A DNA stretch of 64,000 bases from positions 1,156,001 to 1,220,000 of the forward strand of contig NZ_CP015612.1 in the NCBI RefSeq assembly GCF_002138415.1. The letters run 5' to 3'. The notes under the pieces were generated by a model. That model did not search any database and had not been told where the DNA came from. It saw nothing but the letters and a program-made list of their open reading frames with translations. Origin of the DNA: Stenotrophomonas maltophilia. Lineage in GTDB: Bacteria > Pseudomonadota > Gammaproteobacteria > Xanthomonadales > Xanthomonadaceae. Shown here in pieces: positions 28,293 through 37,581 of this stretch (its first letter is position 1; each line of letters opens with the position of its first letter). The translations under genes were made by a program, and so were the position numbers.

Positions 28293-29776
28293 ATCGTCCC
28301 GCCAAACCGCAGCTGTCGTTCTGGCAGATCTGGAACATGTGTTTTGGCTTCCTCGGCATCCAGTTCGGGTTCGCCCTGCAGAACGCCAACGCCAGCCGCA
28401 TCTTCGAGACGCTGGGTGCGGACATCGACGCGGTACCAGGGCTGTGGATTGCCGCGCCGCTGACCGGCCTGCTGGTGCAACCGGTGATCGGCTACCTGTC
28501 CGACCGCACCTGGACCCGCTGGGGTCGTCGTCGTCCGTACTTCTTGATCGGTGCGGTGTTGACCACGCTGGCGCTGCTGGTGATGCCGAACTCGCCGACG
28601 CTGTGGATCGCGGCCGGCACGCTGTGGGTGCTGGATGCCTCGATCAACGTATCGATGGAGCCGTTCCGTGCCTTTGTCGGCGACCAGCTGGCGCCACGCC
28701 AGCGTCCGGCCGGCTACGCGATGCAGAGCTTCTTCATCGGCGTGGGCGCCATCGTCGCCAGCTTCCTGCCATTCATCCTGGCCCACTTCGGCGTTGCCAA
28801 CACCGCGGCCGCCGGGGAAGTGCCCGACACTGTGCGCTATGCGTTCTACTTCGGCGCGGTGGTGCTGCTGGCGGCGATCACTTGGACGGTGGTCAGCACC
28901 CGCGAATATTCACCGGCGGAGCTGGCCGGGTTCGATGATGCCGAGCCACCGGAACATCACGCGGCGGCCGCGATCAACGGACCGGCTTCATGGACGCGGG
29001 TGACCCTGTGGCTTGGGTTGGGTGTGTTGTTGGCGCTGCTGATCACCTGGCGGCAAGGCGACAGGATGCTGTACGTGCTGGCAGGCCTGTGCGCCGGCTA
29101 CGGCCTGCTGCTGGCGGCCGCGCGCGCGCTGCCGGCCACGCATATGCTGGCCGCCATCGTCGGCGACCTGCGCGCAATGCCGGTCACCATGCGCCGCCTG
29201 GCGTGGGTGCAGTTCTTCTCGTGGTTCGCGCTGTTCGCCATGTGGATCTACACCACCGCTGCGGTGGCCGGTACCCACTTCGGTTCGACCGATCCACAGT
29301 CGGCCGCCTACAACGAAGGTGCCAACTGGGTGGGCGTGCTGTTTGGCGCCTACAACGGCTTCGCTGCGCTGGCGGCGGTGCTGATTCCGCCGATGGTGCG
29401 TGCGATCGGGCTGCGCTGGAGCCACCTGGTCAACCTGTGGCTGGGCTGCGCCGGCCTGGTCTCGCTGATGTTCATCCGCGACCCACACTGGCTGCTGCTG
29501 TCGATGGTGGGTGTGGGTTTTGCCTGGGCATCCATTCTTTCGCTGCCGTACGCACTGCTGTCCGACAGCGTGCCCGCATCGAAGATGGGCGTGTACATGG
29601 GCATCTTCAATTTCTTCATCGTGATCCCGCAGCTGGTCGCGGCCAGTGCGCTCGGCTTCGCCCTGCGCGCCTGGCTGGGCGGCCAGCCGATGCATGTGCT
29701 GGTGCTGGGCGGCTGCAGCCTGTTCGTCGCCGGCCTGTGCGTGCTGCGGGTTCCGTCCCGTCCGGAGGTGGTGTGA
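28289..29776 (+). CDS. MFS sugar transporter (SLC45-like maltose permease)
   Basis: A 495-residue inner-membrane transporter with about 12 hydrophobic segments. The loop 2-3 motif DRTWTRWGRRRPYFLIG and the N-terminal NMCFGFLGIQFGFALQNANASRIFETLG are typical of the glycoside/SLC45-like sugar:proton symporters found beside TonB maltodextrin receptors. A conserved DASINVSMEPFRAFVGDQL is also seen. Its ATG overlaps the upstream stop (ATGA) and its stop overlaps the next ATG (TGATG), so the three genes are coupled. It probably moves maltose or short maltodextrins from periplasm to cytoplasm, where the GH13 glucosidase acts. Confidence 0.9.
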   Translation: MNRPAKPQLSFWQIWNMCFGFLGIQFGFALQNANASRIFETLGADIDAVPGLWIAAPLTGLLVQPVIGYLSDRTWTRWGRRRPYFLIGAVLTTLALLVMPNSPTLWIAAGTLWVLDASINVSMEPFRAFVGDQLAPRQRPAGYAMQSFFIGVGAIVASFLPFILAHFGVANTAAAGEVPDTVRYAFYFGAVVLLAAITWTVVSTREYSPAELAGFDDAEPPEHHAAAAINGPASWTRVTLWLGLGVLLALLITWRQGDRMLYVLAGLCAGYGLLLAAARALPATHMLAAIVGDLRAMPVTMRRLAWVQFFSWFALFAMWIYTTAAVAGTHFGSTDPQSAAYNEGANWVGVLFGAYNGFAALAAVLIPPMVRAIGLRWSHLVNLWLGCAGLVSLMFIRDPHWLLLSMVGVGFAWASILSLPYALLSDSVPASKMGVYMGIFNFFIVIPQLVAASALGFALRAWLGGQPMHVLVLGGCSLFVAGLCVLRVPSRPEVV

Positions 29777-31491
29777 TGCGTGGTGCGCTGTCTGTTGCTG
29801 TTTCTCTGGTACTGCTGGCCGGCCATGCGACGGCCGCGCCACGCCCGGACTATGTGGGCACCACCGAGCCGTTCGCCAGCGATGCGGTGTACTTCGTGGT
29901 CACCGACCGCTTCGTCAACGGCGACCCGTCCAACGATCATCGCGACCAGGGCGGCAAGCACCGCACCTTCGATATCCCGGTGCCGTGCCCGGACAAGGTG
30001 GACGGCAACATCGGCTATCTCGGCGGTGATTTCCGCGGCGTGCTCGACAATGCGCAGTACATCCGCAACCTCGGCTTCGGCGCGGTATGGATCACGCCGA
30101 TCATCGACAACCCGGACGAAGCCTTCACCGGCAGCAAGCCGATCAGCTGCACCAGCACGCTGACCGATCGTGGCAAGACCGGTTACCACGGCTACTGGGG
30201 CATTAATTTCTACAAACTCGATGAGCACCTGCCCAGCCGCGACCTGGACTTCGCCGGGCTGACCAAGGGCCTGCATGGCGCAGGCCTGAAGGTGGTGCTG
30301 GACATCGTCGGCAACCACGGCTCGCCGGCCTGGACCATGCCGACGCGGCAGCCGCAGTTCGGCCAGATCTTCGACAAGGACGGCAGACTGATCGCCGACC
30401 ACCAGAACCTGCCGCCGCAGGAGCTGGATCCGAAGCACAACCCGCTGCACGCGTTCTACAACAACATCGGTCCGGTCGACAGCAAGGACGGTTCGATCTT
30501 CGACGGCAACCTCGCCGAGCTGTCCGACTTCAACCAGGACAATCCGGCGGTGATGGATTACCTGGTGGGTGCCTACCTGCAGTGGACCGCGCAGGGCGTG
30601 GACGCGTTGCGCATCGACACCATCGGCTGGTTGCCGCACCCATGGTGGCATGCCTTCGTGAAGCGCATCCGCGCCGAGCACCCGGGCATGTTCATGTTCG
30701 GCGAAGCGTTCGACTACGATGCCGCGCGCATCGCCGAGCACACCTGGCCCGCCAACGCGAACGTGAGCGTGCTGGATTTCCCGTTGCGCGGCGCACTGGA
30801 GCAGACCTTCGGCACCGCCAACAAGGGCTTCGAGACCCTGGCCGAGCCGCTGCACCTGAGCGGCGGACCGTACGCCAACCCGTACGAGCTGATGAGCTTC
30901 TACGACAACCACGACATGCCGCGCCTGCAGGCCAGCGACGATGGTTTCATCGATGCGCACAACTGGCTGTTCACCGCGCGCGGCATTCCGGTGGTCTATT
31001 ACGGTTCGGAGACGGGCTTCATGCGTGGCCGTGCCGAGCATGCCGGCAATCGTGCGTACTTCGGCCAGCCGCGTGTGGATGCGGCGCCGAAGAGCCCGAT
31101 CTTCGCGCCGCTGCAGCGTATCGCCAGGCTGCGCGAAGCCACCCCGGCGCTGCAGCGCGGCCTGCAGGTGAACGAGCGCCTGCAGGGCGATGAGGCAGTG
31201 TTCTTCCGCGTGCTGCAGCATGGCGAGGTGGCGCAGACCGCGCTGGTGGCGCTGAACAAGGGCGACCAGGCCAGGACCCTCACCGTGGCGCGTTTCGTCC
31301 AGTCCGGCCGCTGGCGCGATGCGCTGGACGGCGGTTCGTTGCAGGTGAACGGTCCGCTGAAGGCCGACGTGCCCGCGCACGGCGTGAAGGTGTACGTGCT
31401 TGACGCCGCCGTGCAGCAACCGGCATTGCAGGCTGAGCTGGACAAGGCGATGGCCGACCAGAAGGCGCGGGATCAGCGGCTGGGGCGCTGA
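29776..31491 (+). CDS. Secreted GH13 alpha-amylase
   Basis: A 571-residue retaining amylase with a signal peptide (VSLVLLAGHATAA, cleavage near 21). The start ATG at 29776 shares a base with the transporter stop and has TCCGGAGGTGG just upstream. Catalytic residues: nucleophile Asp281 in DALRIDTIGW, acid/base Glu310 in MFGEAFDY, and Asp380 in FYDNHDMPRL. DAVYFVVTDRFVNGDPSND near 37 marks the calcium-containing, cyclomaltodextrinase-like amylases. It would cleave starch or maltodextrin outside the cytoplasm, feeding the receptor, GH97 and transporter. Last gene of its operon. Confidence 0.94.
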   Translation: MRGALSVAVSLVLLAGHATAAPRPDYVGTTEPFASDAVYFVVTDRFVNGDPSNDHRDQGGKHRTFDIPVPCPDKVDGNIGYLGGDFRGVLDNAQYIRNLGFGAVWITPIIDNPDEAFTGSKPISCTSTLTDRGKTGYHGYWGINFYKLDEHLPSRDLDFAGLTKGLHGAGLKVVLDIVGNHGSPAWTMPTRQPQFGQIFDKDGRLIADHQNLPPQELDPKHNPLHAFYNNIGPVDSKDGSIFDGNLAELSDFNQDNPAVMDYLVGAYLQWTAQGVDALRIDTIGWLPHPWWHAFVKRIRAEHPGMFMFGEAFDYDAARIAEHTWPANANVSVLDFPLRGALEQTFGTANKGFETLAEPLHLSGGPYANPYELMSFYDNHDMPRLQASDDGFIDAHNWLFTARGIPVVYYGSETGFMRGRAEHAGNRAYFGQPRVDAAPKSPIFAPLQRIARLREATPALQRGLQVNERLQGDEAVFFRVLQHGEVAQTALVALNKGDQARTLTVARFVQSGRWRDALDGGSLQVNGPLKADVPAHGVKVYVLDAAVQQPALQAELDKAMADQKARDQRLGR

Positions 31492-31493
31492 GG

Positions 31494-31583
31494 GCGCCGC
31501 CGGGCATGGCCCGGCGCTACCGCTCTGGTGGGTGCCAACCTCGGTTGGCACGCTTTTCGAGCAGTCGAGCAAGCTCGACTTTA
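31494..31583. repeat. Three SMAG-like hairpins in series
   Basis: 31494-31520 (GCCGGGC-ATG-GCCCGGC, ending CTAC), 31530-31551 (GTGCCAACC/GGTTGGCAC) and 31563-31583 (AGTCGAGC-AA-GCTCGACT, ending TTTAC) belong to different sequence subtypes placed side by side after the amylase gene. They may serve as its transcript end. Confidence 0.75.
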
Positions 31584-31616
31584 CAATAGGCACCCCTCAC
31601 GCCCCGCCGTATTGCC

Positions 31617-32003
31617 ATGACCGACCTCGCCCCGCAGACCCCGATCGAAACCCTGCTGAAGGCGGCGATGGACGGGGCGGTGCCGATCCGCGCCTTCATG
31701 GAGGCTTTCGTCGCTTCCGAGGTAGTGCTGCTGACCGGCAGCCTGGTCACCCCGGACGGCAGCGGCTTCGACCCGCTGCTGTTCGACAAGCAGGGCACCC
31801 TGCATGTGGCGGTGTTCACCGATCCGTCGCGGGTGGGTGTCTATAGCCAGCAGGCCGAACACCAGATCCGCTGGCTGATGCTGGACGTACTGCGCCGCGT
31901 GCCGGGTGGCTATGGCGTGGTGATCAACCCGGGTACTTCGCTGGGCTTTGAGATCTCGCCCAGCGGCATCGGCGAGATCCTGAAGGACTTCGCCCAACGC
32001 TGA
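31617..32003 (+). CDS. SseB family protein
   Basis: A 128-residue cytosolic protein whose sequence fits the SseB N-terminal domain: LLKAAMDGAVPIRAFMEAFVASEVVLLTG, FDPLLFDKQGTLHVAVFTDPSRV, and VVINPGTSLGFEISPSGI. The family is widespread and of unclear function in E. coli (rhodanese-associated serine sensitivity enhancer), and also occurs as type III secretion-independent small proteins. The ATG at 31617 follows CCGTATTGCC, a weak ribosome site. It is separated from neighbours by SMAG repeats. Confidence 0.85.
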   Translation: MTDLAPQTPIETLLKAAMDGAVPIRAFMEAFVASEVVLLTGSLVTPDGSGFDPLLFDKQGTLHVAVFTDPSRVGVYSQQAEHQIRWLMLDVLRRVPGGYGVVINPGTSLGFEISPSGIGEILKDFAQR

Positions 32004-32023
32004 GCGGCCACCGCGCTATATTT

Positions 32024-32091
32024 GTAGTGTCGAGCCACGCTCGACTGCCTTTCGCGCAGTGCCAGATCAGTCGAGCATGGCTCGACTCTAC
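32024..32091. repeat. Inverted SMAG pair (TCGAGC subtype)
   Basis: Copies at 32024-32046 (starting GTAGTGTCGAGC) and 32069-32091 (ending GCTCGACTCTAC) are inverted. The second ends 27 bases before the GNAT gene start. Confidence 0.88.
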
Positions 32092-32118
32092 AGAACGCTT
32101 CCCCATCGAGGCATTGCC

Positions 32119-32583
32119 ATGGAATTCAGGGTACTACCCGCCGATGCACCGGAACGGCAGCAGTTGGCCCGGTGGTACCACGCCGAATGGGGCCGCGACG
32201 CTGGCCTGTCGCTGGAACAGGAACTGCAGCGGCTGAACCCGCCACAGGATGCCGAAGGCTTTCCGCATCTGATTGCCGCCTTCGATGACGGTCAGGTGGT
32301 CGGTGCGGTGCAGCTCAAGCGCCGGGAGATGCACGCATTCCCGCAGTACGAGCACTGGCTGGGCAGCGTGTTCGTGGCCGATAGTCATCGCGGGCGTGGG
32401 CTGGCTGGCGGCCTGGTCGAGCAGGCCGCGGCACAGGCGGTGCGGATGGGTGTGACCGACCTGTACCTGCAGACCGAGGCCCTGGATGGTGGACTGTATG
32501 CACGGCTCGGCTGGAAGCCGCTGCAGGAAGCCGACAACCGCAGCTATCGCGTGCTTGTGATGGTGCGCAGGTTGGCCGCATGA
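32119..32583 (+). CDS. GNAT family N-acetyltransferase
   Basis: A 154-residue acetyl-CoA-dependent acyltransferase. The acetyl-CoA loop is SVFVADSHRGRGLAGGLVEQA (pattern RGRGLAG, about residues 94-100) and the C-terminal LYARLGWKPL is the usual GNAT end strand. Substrate is not predictable. The ATG at 32119 follows CGAGGC; an upstream in-frame ATG at 32059 lies inside a SMAG region and is unlikely. Its stop overlaps the next gene's start as ATGA. Confidence 0.9.
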   Translation: MEFRVLPADAPERQQLARWYHAEWGRDAGLSLEQELQRLNPPQDAEGFPHLIAAFDDGQVVGAVQLKRREMHAFPQYEHWLGSVFVADSHRGRGLAGGLVEQAAAQAVRMGVTDLYLQTEALDGGLYARLGWKPLQEADNRSYRVLVMVRRLAA

Positions 32584-32876
32584 ACGCACCGGCATCCCCG
32601 CGTCATTCCCGCTCCGCGCTGATCTTCCTGATCGCGGCCATCGTCGCCGCGCTGGTGTCCATGCCCGTGCTGCGTGCGGTAGGCATGGTGCTGTGGCCGG
32701 TGTTCGTCATTGCCTGGCTGATCAACCTGGGCGCGGCCTGGCATCTGGCGCAGTGGGCACGCCAGCAGGGCCGTTCGGCGTGGGCGTTCGGGTTGCCGGC
32801 GGTGCTCGGTACCGTCGCCTCTATCGTGGTCTATGTGCTGCTTGCGTTGCTGGGGCCGAAGGCCGCGGTGCGCTGA
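32580..32876 (+). CDS. Small hypothetical inner-membrane protein
   Basis: A 98-residue protein with three hydrophobic segments (about 14-32, 35-52 and 70-92) and an Arg/Gln-rich loop between the second and third. The ATG overlaps the GNAT stop (ATGA), so the two are coupled. No family recognised. Confidence 0.75.
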   Translation: MNAPASPRHSRSALIFLIAAIVAALVSMPVLRAVGMVLWPVFVIAWLINLGAAWHLAQWARQQGRSAWAFGLPAVLGTVASIVVYVLLALLGPKAAVR

Positions 32877-32883
32877 AAGCGCT

Positions 32884-32907
32884 GTGCCGAGCATGGCTCG
32901 GCACTAC
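32884..32907. repeat. SMAG-type palindrome between convergent genes
   Basis: GTGCCGAGC-ATG-GCTCGGCAC ending CTAC, 8 bases after the small membrane gene and 46 bases before the ABC/M1 fusion stop. Confidence 0.88.
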
Positions 32908-32952
32908 ATGCAGCGTGCGGAGCGCCGACGCAACCGCCGGCGCTCCATCACC

Positions 32953-35900
32953 TCACATCGTCACCTTGCGCCGGTTGTCATCACTCACCCGGTCGATCAG
33001 CTTGTTGTACGGATCGAAGCCCGCCTCATCCGGCTTCTCGTCCACGGTCACGGTGATTTTCGGCGCGGCGCTGGTGATGTGATGGCGCTGCAGGTACAGC
33101 ACCTTCTGGTCGCGCTCCCTGCCCGACGGCCCATTGGCGAACACGCCGACCTCGACCCAGTCATCCATCTTTCCGTCGCTCTCCTTGCCCTTGCCGTCGG
33201 CGTACTGCTTGGCGGCGTGCAGGTCCAGGGTCACGTCGTAGCGGCCGTCATCGCGCTTGCGGGCGCTGGCGGCCATCACGCGGTTGTCGTAGAAGCTGAT
33301 CTTCTCGAACAGGTCGGTGACCAGCTGCTGGCGGTCGGCCGGCGTCTCGGCGCGGATGTAGTCCAGCAGCTCGCGTGAGGTGGTGTACGGCGGTTGCTGG
33401 TACCCCTTGTCCTGCAGGAAGCGCTTCAATGCGCGGTTAAGCGCCTGCTCGCCGATCTCCTCGCGCAGCCGGTAGAACACCAGCGAACCCTTCTGGTAGT
33501 GGATGTACTGCTGGTTCTCCACACGTTCCAGCGGCTGTTCCTCGATGGCCTCGCCGCCGCGGCCGGACAGGTAGCCGTCCAGTTCGCGCTTGAGGAACTG
33601 GCGCATGTGCTGGCGGCCGTACTCCTGCTCCATCACCATCAGCGCAGAGTACTGCGACAACGATTCGGACAGCACCGTCGCGCCCTGCACGTTGGCACCG
33701 ATCACCTGGTGCGCCCACCACTGGTGTGCGATCTCGTGCGCGGTTACGTAGAACACGTAGTCCACCTTGTCCGGGTCACGCAGGTCGGCGATGAAACCGA
33801 TGGCCTCGGAGTAGGGGATGGTGTTGGCGAACGACTGCGCGAAGCGCGCATAGCCCGGGAACTCGATGATGCGTACCTGGCGGTGCTGGTACGGGGTGAA
33901 GTTCGCTTCGTAGTAGGCCAGCGACTTCTGCACCGCTTCGATCATCCGGTCCACGTTGTAGCCGTGCGCCGGGTCGAAGTAGACCTCGATCGGGATGTCC
34001 TTGTACTTCGCCTTGCGCACTTCCCAGCGTGCCGACAGGTAGGCGTAGAAGTTCAGCATCGGCCGGTCCATGGCGTAGCTGAAGCAGCGCCGGCCATTCA
34101 CCGTGGTCTCCTTCTGCAGGTAGCCCGGCGCCAACGCCACCTGGTCCGGCGCGGTGCAGACCGTGGTGCGGAAATCGAGCCAGTCGGCGTCGTTGGAAAT
34201 GTAGGTGTTGGCGCGCGCGGCTTCGTCTTCCAGCTTGGGCATGCGCCGCGGCTCGCCGAGGCCGCGTTTGCGGCGTTCGTTGCGGTCGCTGATCTCGGCA
34301 CCCTCGTTGTAGCCGAACGACGGCAGTACGCGGCTGTTGAAGAAGGTGCCGTTGTCGACGATGTTGCTTGGTGCTTGGCCGGCGGTGATGCCGTTGGGTT
34401 TCTGCACCACCCGGAAGTGGACGTTGCGGCTTTCACCCGGTTGCAGTGGCGTGGCCAGGCGGTAGATGCGGTAGCCAAGGTCGGCGTCATGCATCGACAG
34501 GGTCTGCCCACCCAGGTCAACCGTGACCAGCTGCTTGTCGTCGCCCATCGAGACATGCACGTCCTGGATCGGCACGGCATGCGTGTTGCGCACCGTCCAG
34601 TTCGCATCGATCACCATCGACTGCGATTCCGGGAACAGGTCCACGCGGTTGTCCACCGCCACGATGCGAGGCTGCGGCAGAGTGCGGTACTTCGACAGTT
34701 CACGCTCGTAGCGCGCCTGCAGATCCAGCTGCTGGTCGGGCGAGATGAACTCGTTGCGGACGTTGGTGCTCCAGTACAGCCAGCCGCCCACGCCGATGAA
34801 GGCCAAGGCCGCTACTCCAGCGAAAACGCCGGTCGGGCCGCGCAGGCGGCGGCCGGCCAGGGCCAGGCGCTGGCGCAGCCCTTGGCTGACACCGCGCACC
34901 CAGAAGGCCGATGCCAGGCACATCAACGTCAGCAGGAACAACGCCCAGTAGCCCTGGAACGCCAGCTGCCCGGTCAGGAAGTGGCCGTAGCCGTTCATGT
35001 CCGAATAGGGCGCGTTGGGCCAGCTGCCGAAGTTGTACAGGTTCTGCGTGTAGTCGAGCAGGCCGAGCACACCCTGGCCGATCATCACCACGATCAGCAA
35101 TGCGTAGCCGACGAACTTGTTGTTGGTGAGCACCTGCAGCACCAGCGCCAGGCCCCCCATCAGGATGTAGACCACCGAATCCAGGGCCAGGCTGCGCAGG
35201 TACAGCAGCGGCTCAAGATGCGTGTAGCCCTTGGCCAGCTGCACGCCCATCGCCGCCATCGCACCGGCGGTCTGGAAGCAGACGATCACCGCCAGCAGCG
35301 CGGTGAACTTGGCCAGCAGCGGCACCCAGTTCGGCACCGGCATGGCATCGGTCACTTCATTGATGCGCGCACTGCGTTCCTTCCAGACCAGCTCACCGGC
35401 GAAGAACAGCACGATGATCACCAGCAGCCAGCTGAAGGCCCCCTGCAGGCCCATGATCATCTGCGAGGTGACCGGCCAGATCGAGGTGCCGTACAGGGTC
35501 TGCCGGAACAGCGCGCTGGGCAGGAAGTTGGCCAGGCCCAGTACCAGCAGCACGATGAACGGCACGCTGCGCAGGACGCCGCGTGTATCGAAGCGGACCT
35601 GGCGCAGGAACTGCTGCCACGCCGTGCTGGCAGTGAACGTCGGTATCACGCGCGGCAGTGTCGCGCGGGTGGGGCGGACCACGCTGGCATCGGCAGCCGG
35701 TTGCGCCTGCCTGCGGCCCCAGCGCGGACGGCCACTGCCGCTGCGTTCGGTGCGGAACAGCGCGAAGGTGGCGGCGAACAGCACTGCCGCTACGCCGAGC
35801 CACAGGGCGCGGTTGGCCAGCAGATAGCCGGTCAGTGCGGGAATTCCACTGTTGCGCTCAGCGGTGGACCAGTAGCGGATGGTGCGGCTGAGTGCGCGCA

Positions 35901-36537
35901 TGCCCAGCGGCTCGCTCAGCACTGCGATCCACGTGTTGTCGATGTCGCGCAGCAGGGCTGCACTGACGCCATACAGCACGAGGTAGGCCACCAGGCCGAT
36001 GTAGACCCACAGGATCGAACGGGTCAGCGCCGCCAGCAGCGACAGCAGCGCGGTGGTGAACAACAGGTTGGGAATGACGATGACCGCGAACGTCCAGGCG
36101 TAGCCCTGCCAGCTGATCGGGCCCATGCGTTCGGGGTCGACCCATGGCATGAATGGCGCCAGCCACAGGCCGAACGCAATCACGACGTAGACCAGCACGC
36201 CGGCGGCCAGAGCGGCAGCGATGCGCCCAGCCAGGTAGTCGCGGCGCTTCACCGGGCTGGCGAAGATCAGTTCGGCGGTGCCGAGTTCGAAGTCACGCAG
36301 CAGCGCATTGCTGACAAACAGCGCAGTGACCAGCATGCCGAGCAGGGTGAAGATACCCAGCATCTGCGCGATCACGGTGGGCGCGTTGCCGTGCACGTTG
36401 CCGCTGCCGCCACCGATCTGTACGGCGTCGCTGGAGGCGGCGGCGAAGGCGAGCAGGGCGAACAGCCCGGCCAGCAGCCACAGCAGCGGGGAACGCAGCT
36501 GTTCGCGCAGCTCGAATCGGAAGAAGTTGAGGGTCAT
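32953..36537 (-). CDS. ABC transporter permease fused to M1-family aminopeptidase
   Basis: A 1194-residue membrane protein. The first part, to about residue 590, holds two ABC-2-type permease blocks with roughly a dozen hydrophobic segments (the N-terminus is FFRFELREQLRSPLLWLLAG). The rest is a periplasmic gluzincin peptidase with HEIAHQWWAHQ (His934, Glu935, His938) and a third zinc-ligand glutamate in VLSESLSQYS (Glu958). The GAMEN-like exopeptidase motif is not clearly seen, so aminopeptidase activity is uncertain. The gene for the matching ATPase is 12 bases upstream on the same strand. Such permease-M1 proteins are known from many Proteobacteria and Bacteroidetes; what they transport is not established. 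The start at 36537 is 12 bases after the ATPase stop. Confidence 0.92.
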   Translation of the reverse strand: MTLNFFRFELREQLRSPLLWLLAGLFALLAFAAASSDAVQIGGGSGNVHGNAPTVIAQMLGIFTLLGMLVTALFVSNALLRDFELGTAELIFASPVKRRDYLAGRIAAALAAGVLVYVVIAFGLWLAPFMPWVDPERMGPISWQGYAWTFAVIVIPNLLFTTALLSLLAALTRSILWVYIGLVAYLVLYGVSAALLRDIDNTWIAVLSEPLGMRALSRTIRYWSTAERNSGIPALTGYLLANRALWLGVAAVLFAATFALFRTERSGSGRPRWGRRQAQPAADASVVRPTRATLPRVIPTFTASTAWQQFLRQVRFDTRGVLRSVPFIVLLVLGLANFLPSALFRQTLYGTSIWPVTSQMIMGLQGAFSWLLVIIVLFFAGELVWKERSARINEVTDAMPVPNWVPLLAKFTALLAVIVCFQTAGAMAAMGVQLAKGYTHLEPLLYLRSLALDSVVYILMGGLALVLQVLTNNKFVGYALLIVVMIGQGVLGLLDYTQNLYNFGSWPNAPYSDMNGYGHFLTGQLAFQGYWALFLLTLMCLASAFWVRGVSQGLRQRLALAGRRLRGPTGVFAGVAALAFIGVGGWLYWSTNVRNEFISPDQQLDLQARYERELSKYRTLPQPRIVAVDNRVDLFPESQSMVIDANWTVRNTHAVPIQDVHVSMGDDKQLVTVDLGGQTLSMHDADLGYRIYRLATPLQPGESRNVHFRVVQKPNGITAGQAPSNIVDNGTFFNSRVLPSFGYNEGAEISDRNERRKRGLGEPRRMPKLEDEAARANTYISNDADWLDFRTTVCTAPDQVALAPGYLQKETTVNGRRCFSYAMDRPMLNFYAYLSARWEVRKAKYKDIPIEVYFDPAHGYNVDRMIEAVQKSLAYYEANFTPYQHRQVRIIEFPGYARFAQSFANTIPYSEAIGFIADLRDPDKVDYVFYVTAHEIAHQWWAHQVIGANVQGATVLSESLSQYSALMVMEQEYGRQHMRQFLKRELDGYLSGRGGEAIEEQPLERVENQQYIHYQKGSLVFYRLREEIGEQALNRALKRFLQDKGYQQPPYTTSRELLDYIRAETPADRQQLVTDLFEKISFYDNRVMAASARKRDDGRYDVTLDLHAAKQYADGKGKESDGKMDDWVEVGVFANGPSGRERDQKVLYLQRHHITSAAPKITVTVDEKPDEAGFDPYNKLIDRVSDDNRRKVTM

Positions 36538-36549
36538 GGCGTGCTCCGC

Positions 36550-37452
36550 TCAGGCTGCCGCGCGGGCACGGGCCTGCAGGCGCAGGCGCTGGAAGTACAC
36601 GTCCTCGAGGTCGGGAGCCACAGCCGCGAAGCCGTCGCCGGGGTCGTTGGCGCTGTGCACGTGGATCACCGGGCGGCCACCGACCAGGCGGGTGGACAGC
36701 ACCACGTAGCGCGCTTCGTGGTCGGCCAGTTCCGAAGGATCGACCTGCTTGCGCCAGACCTGGTGCTGCAGGGCGTCGATAGCGTCGGCAGGGCGGCCGG
36801 TCAGCAGTACCTGGCCCTTGTTCATGATCGCCATCGTCGGGCACAGGTCGGTCACGTCCTCGACGATGTGGGTGGACAGGATCACTGCCACGTTCTCGCC
36901 GATCGCCGCCAGCAGGTTGAGGAAGCGGTTGCGTTCTTCCGGGTCGAGGCCGGCGGTGGGTTCATCGACGATCACCAGCCGCGGGTCACCCAGCAACGCC
37001 TGGGCAATGCCGAAGCGCTGGCGCATGCCGCCGGAGTACGTACCGAGCTTGCGCTTGCGCGCGTCCCACAGGTTTACCTGCTGCAGCAGCCCATCGACCA
37101 CCTCGCGGCGCTGGGCGCGCTGGGTCAGGCCCTTGAGCACCGCGAAATGTTCCAGCAGGTCCAGCGCGCTGACTTTCGGGTACACGCCGAAATCCTGCGG
37201 CAGGTAGCCCAGCCGGCGGCGCACCGCGTCCTTGTCGCGCAGTACGTCGATCGGCGCTTCGCCCGGAATGCTGAGCGTCGCCGTGCCGCTGTCGGCTTCC
37301 TGCAGGGTGGACAGCGTGCGCATCAGCGAGGATTTTCCGGCGCCGTTCGGGCCGAGCAGGCCGAACATGCCGCGCGGGATGTCCAGGGTGACGTTGTTGA
37401 GGGCATGGACGCCGTTGGCGTACGTCTTGGACAGCGAATCGATCTTCAGCAT
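36550..37452 (-). CDS. ABC transporter ATP-binding protein (partner of the permease-M1 fusion)
   Basis: A 300-residue ATPase. Walker A LLGPNGAGKSSL at about 32-43, signature TYSGGMRQRFGIA, Walker B LVIVDEPTAGLDPEERNR and the H-loop LSTHIVEDV are all intact. The C-terminus after residue 220 is a variable extension. Start at 37452 is fixed by GGAAAGGTG about 10 bases upstream; the longer open frame from 37515 has no support. It is co-oriented and adjacent to the permease-M1 gene, with which it must form one ABC-2 exporter-type complex. Confidence 0.94.
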   Translation of the reverse strand: MLKIDSLSKTYANGVHALNNVTLDIPRGMFGLLGPNGAGKSSLMRTLSTLQEADSGTATLSIPGEAPIDVLRDKDAVRRRLGYLPQDFGVYPKVSALDLLEHFAVLKGLTQRAQRREVVDGLLQQVNLWDARKRKLGTYSGGMRQRFGIAQALLGDPRLVIVDEPTAGLDPEERNRFLNLLAAIGENVAVILSTHIVEDVTDLCPTMAIMNKGQVLLTGRPADAIDALQHQVWRKQVDPSELADHEARYVVLSTRLVGGRPVIHVHSANDPGDGFAAVAPDLEDVYFQRLRLQARARAAA

Positions 37453-37581
37453 GCGACGTACACCTTTCCATGGGCGATGTCTGCGCGTTATCCGCGCATC
37501 AGCCTCCGTGCGCATCCGCCGTTGGTCATGGGGGGAGGATCCGGCCGTCGTGCGTTGGCAGGGGCGCCGGCCCTGCGGTGC

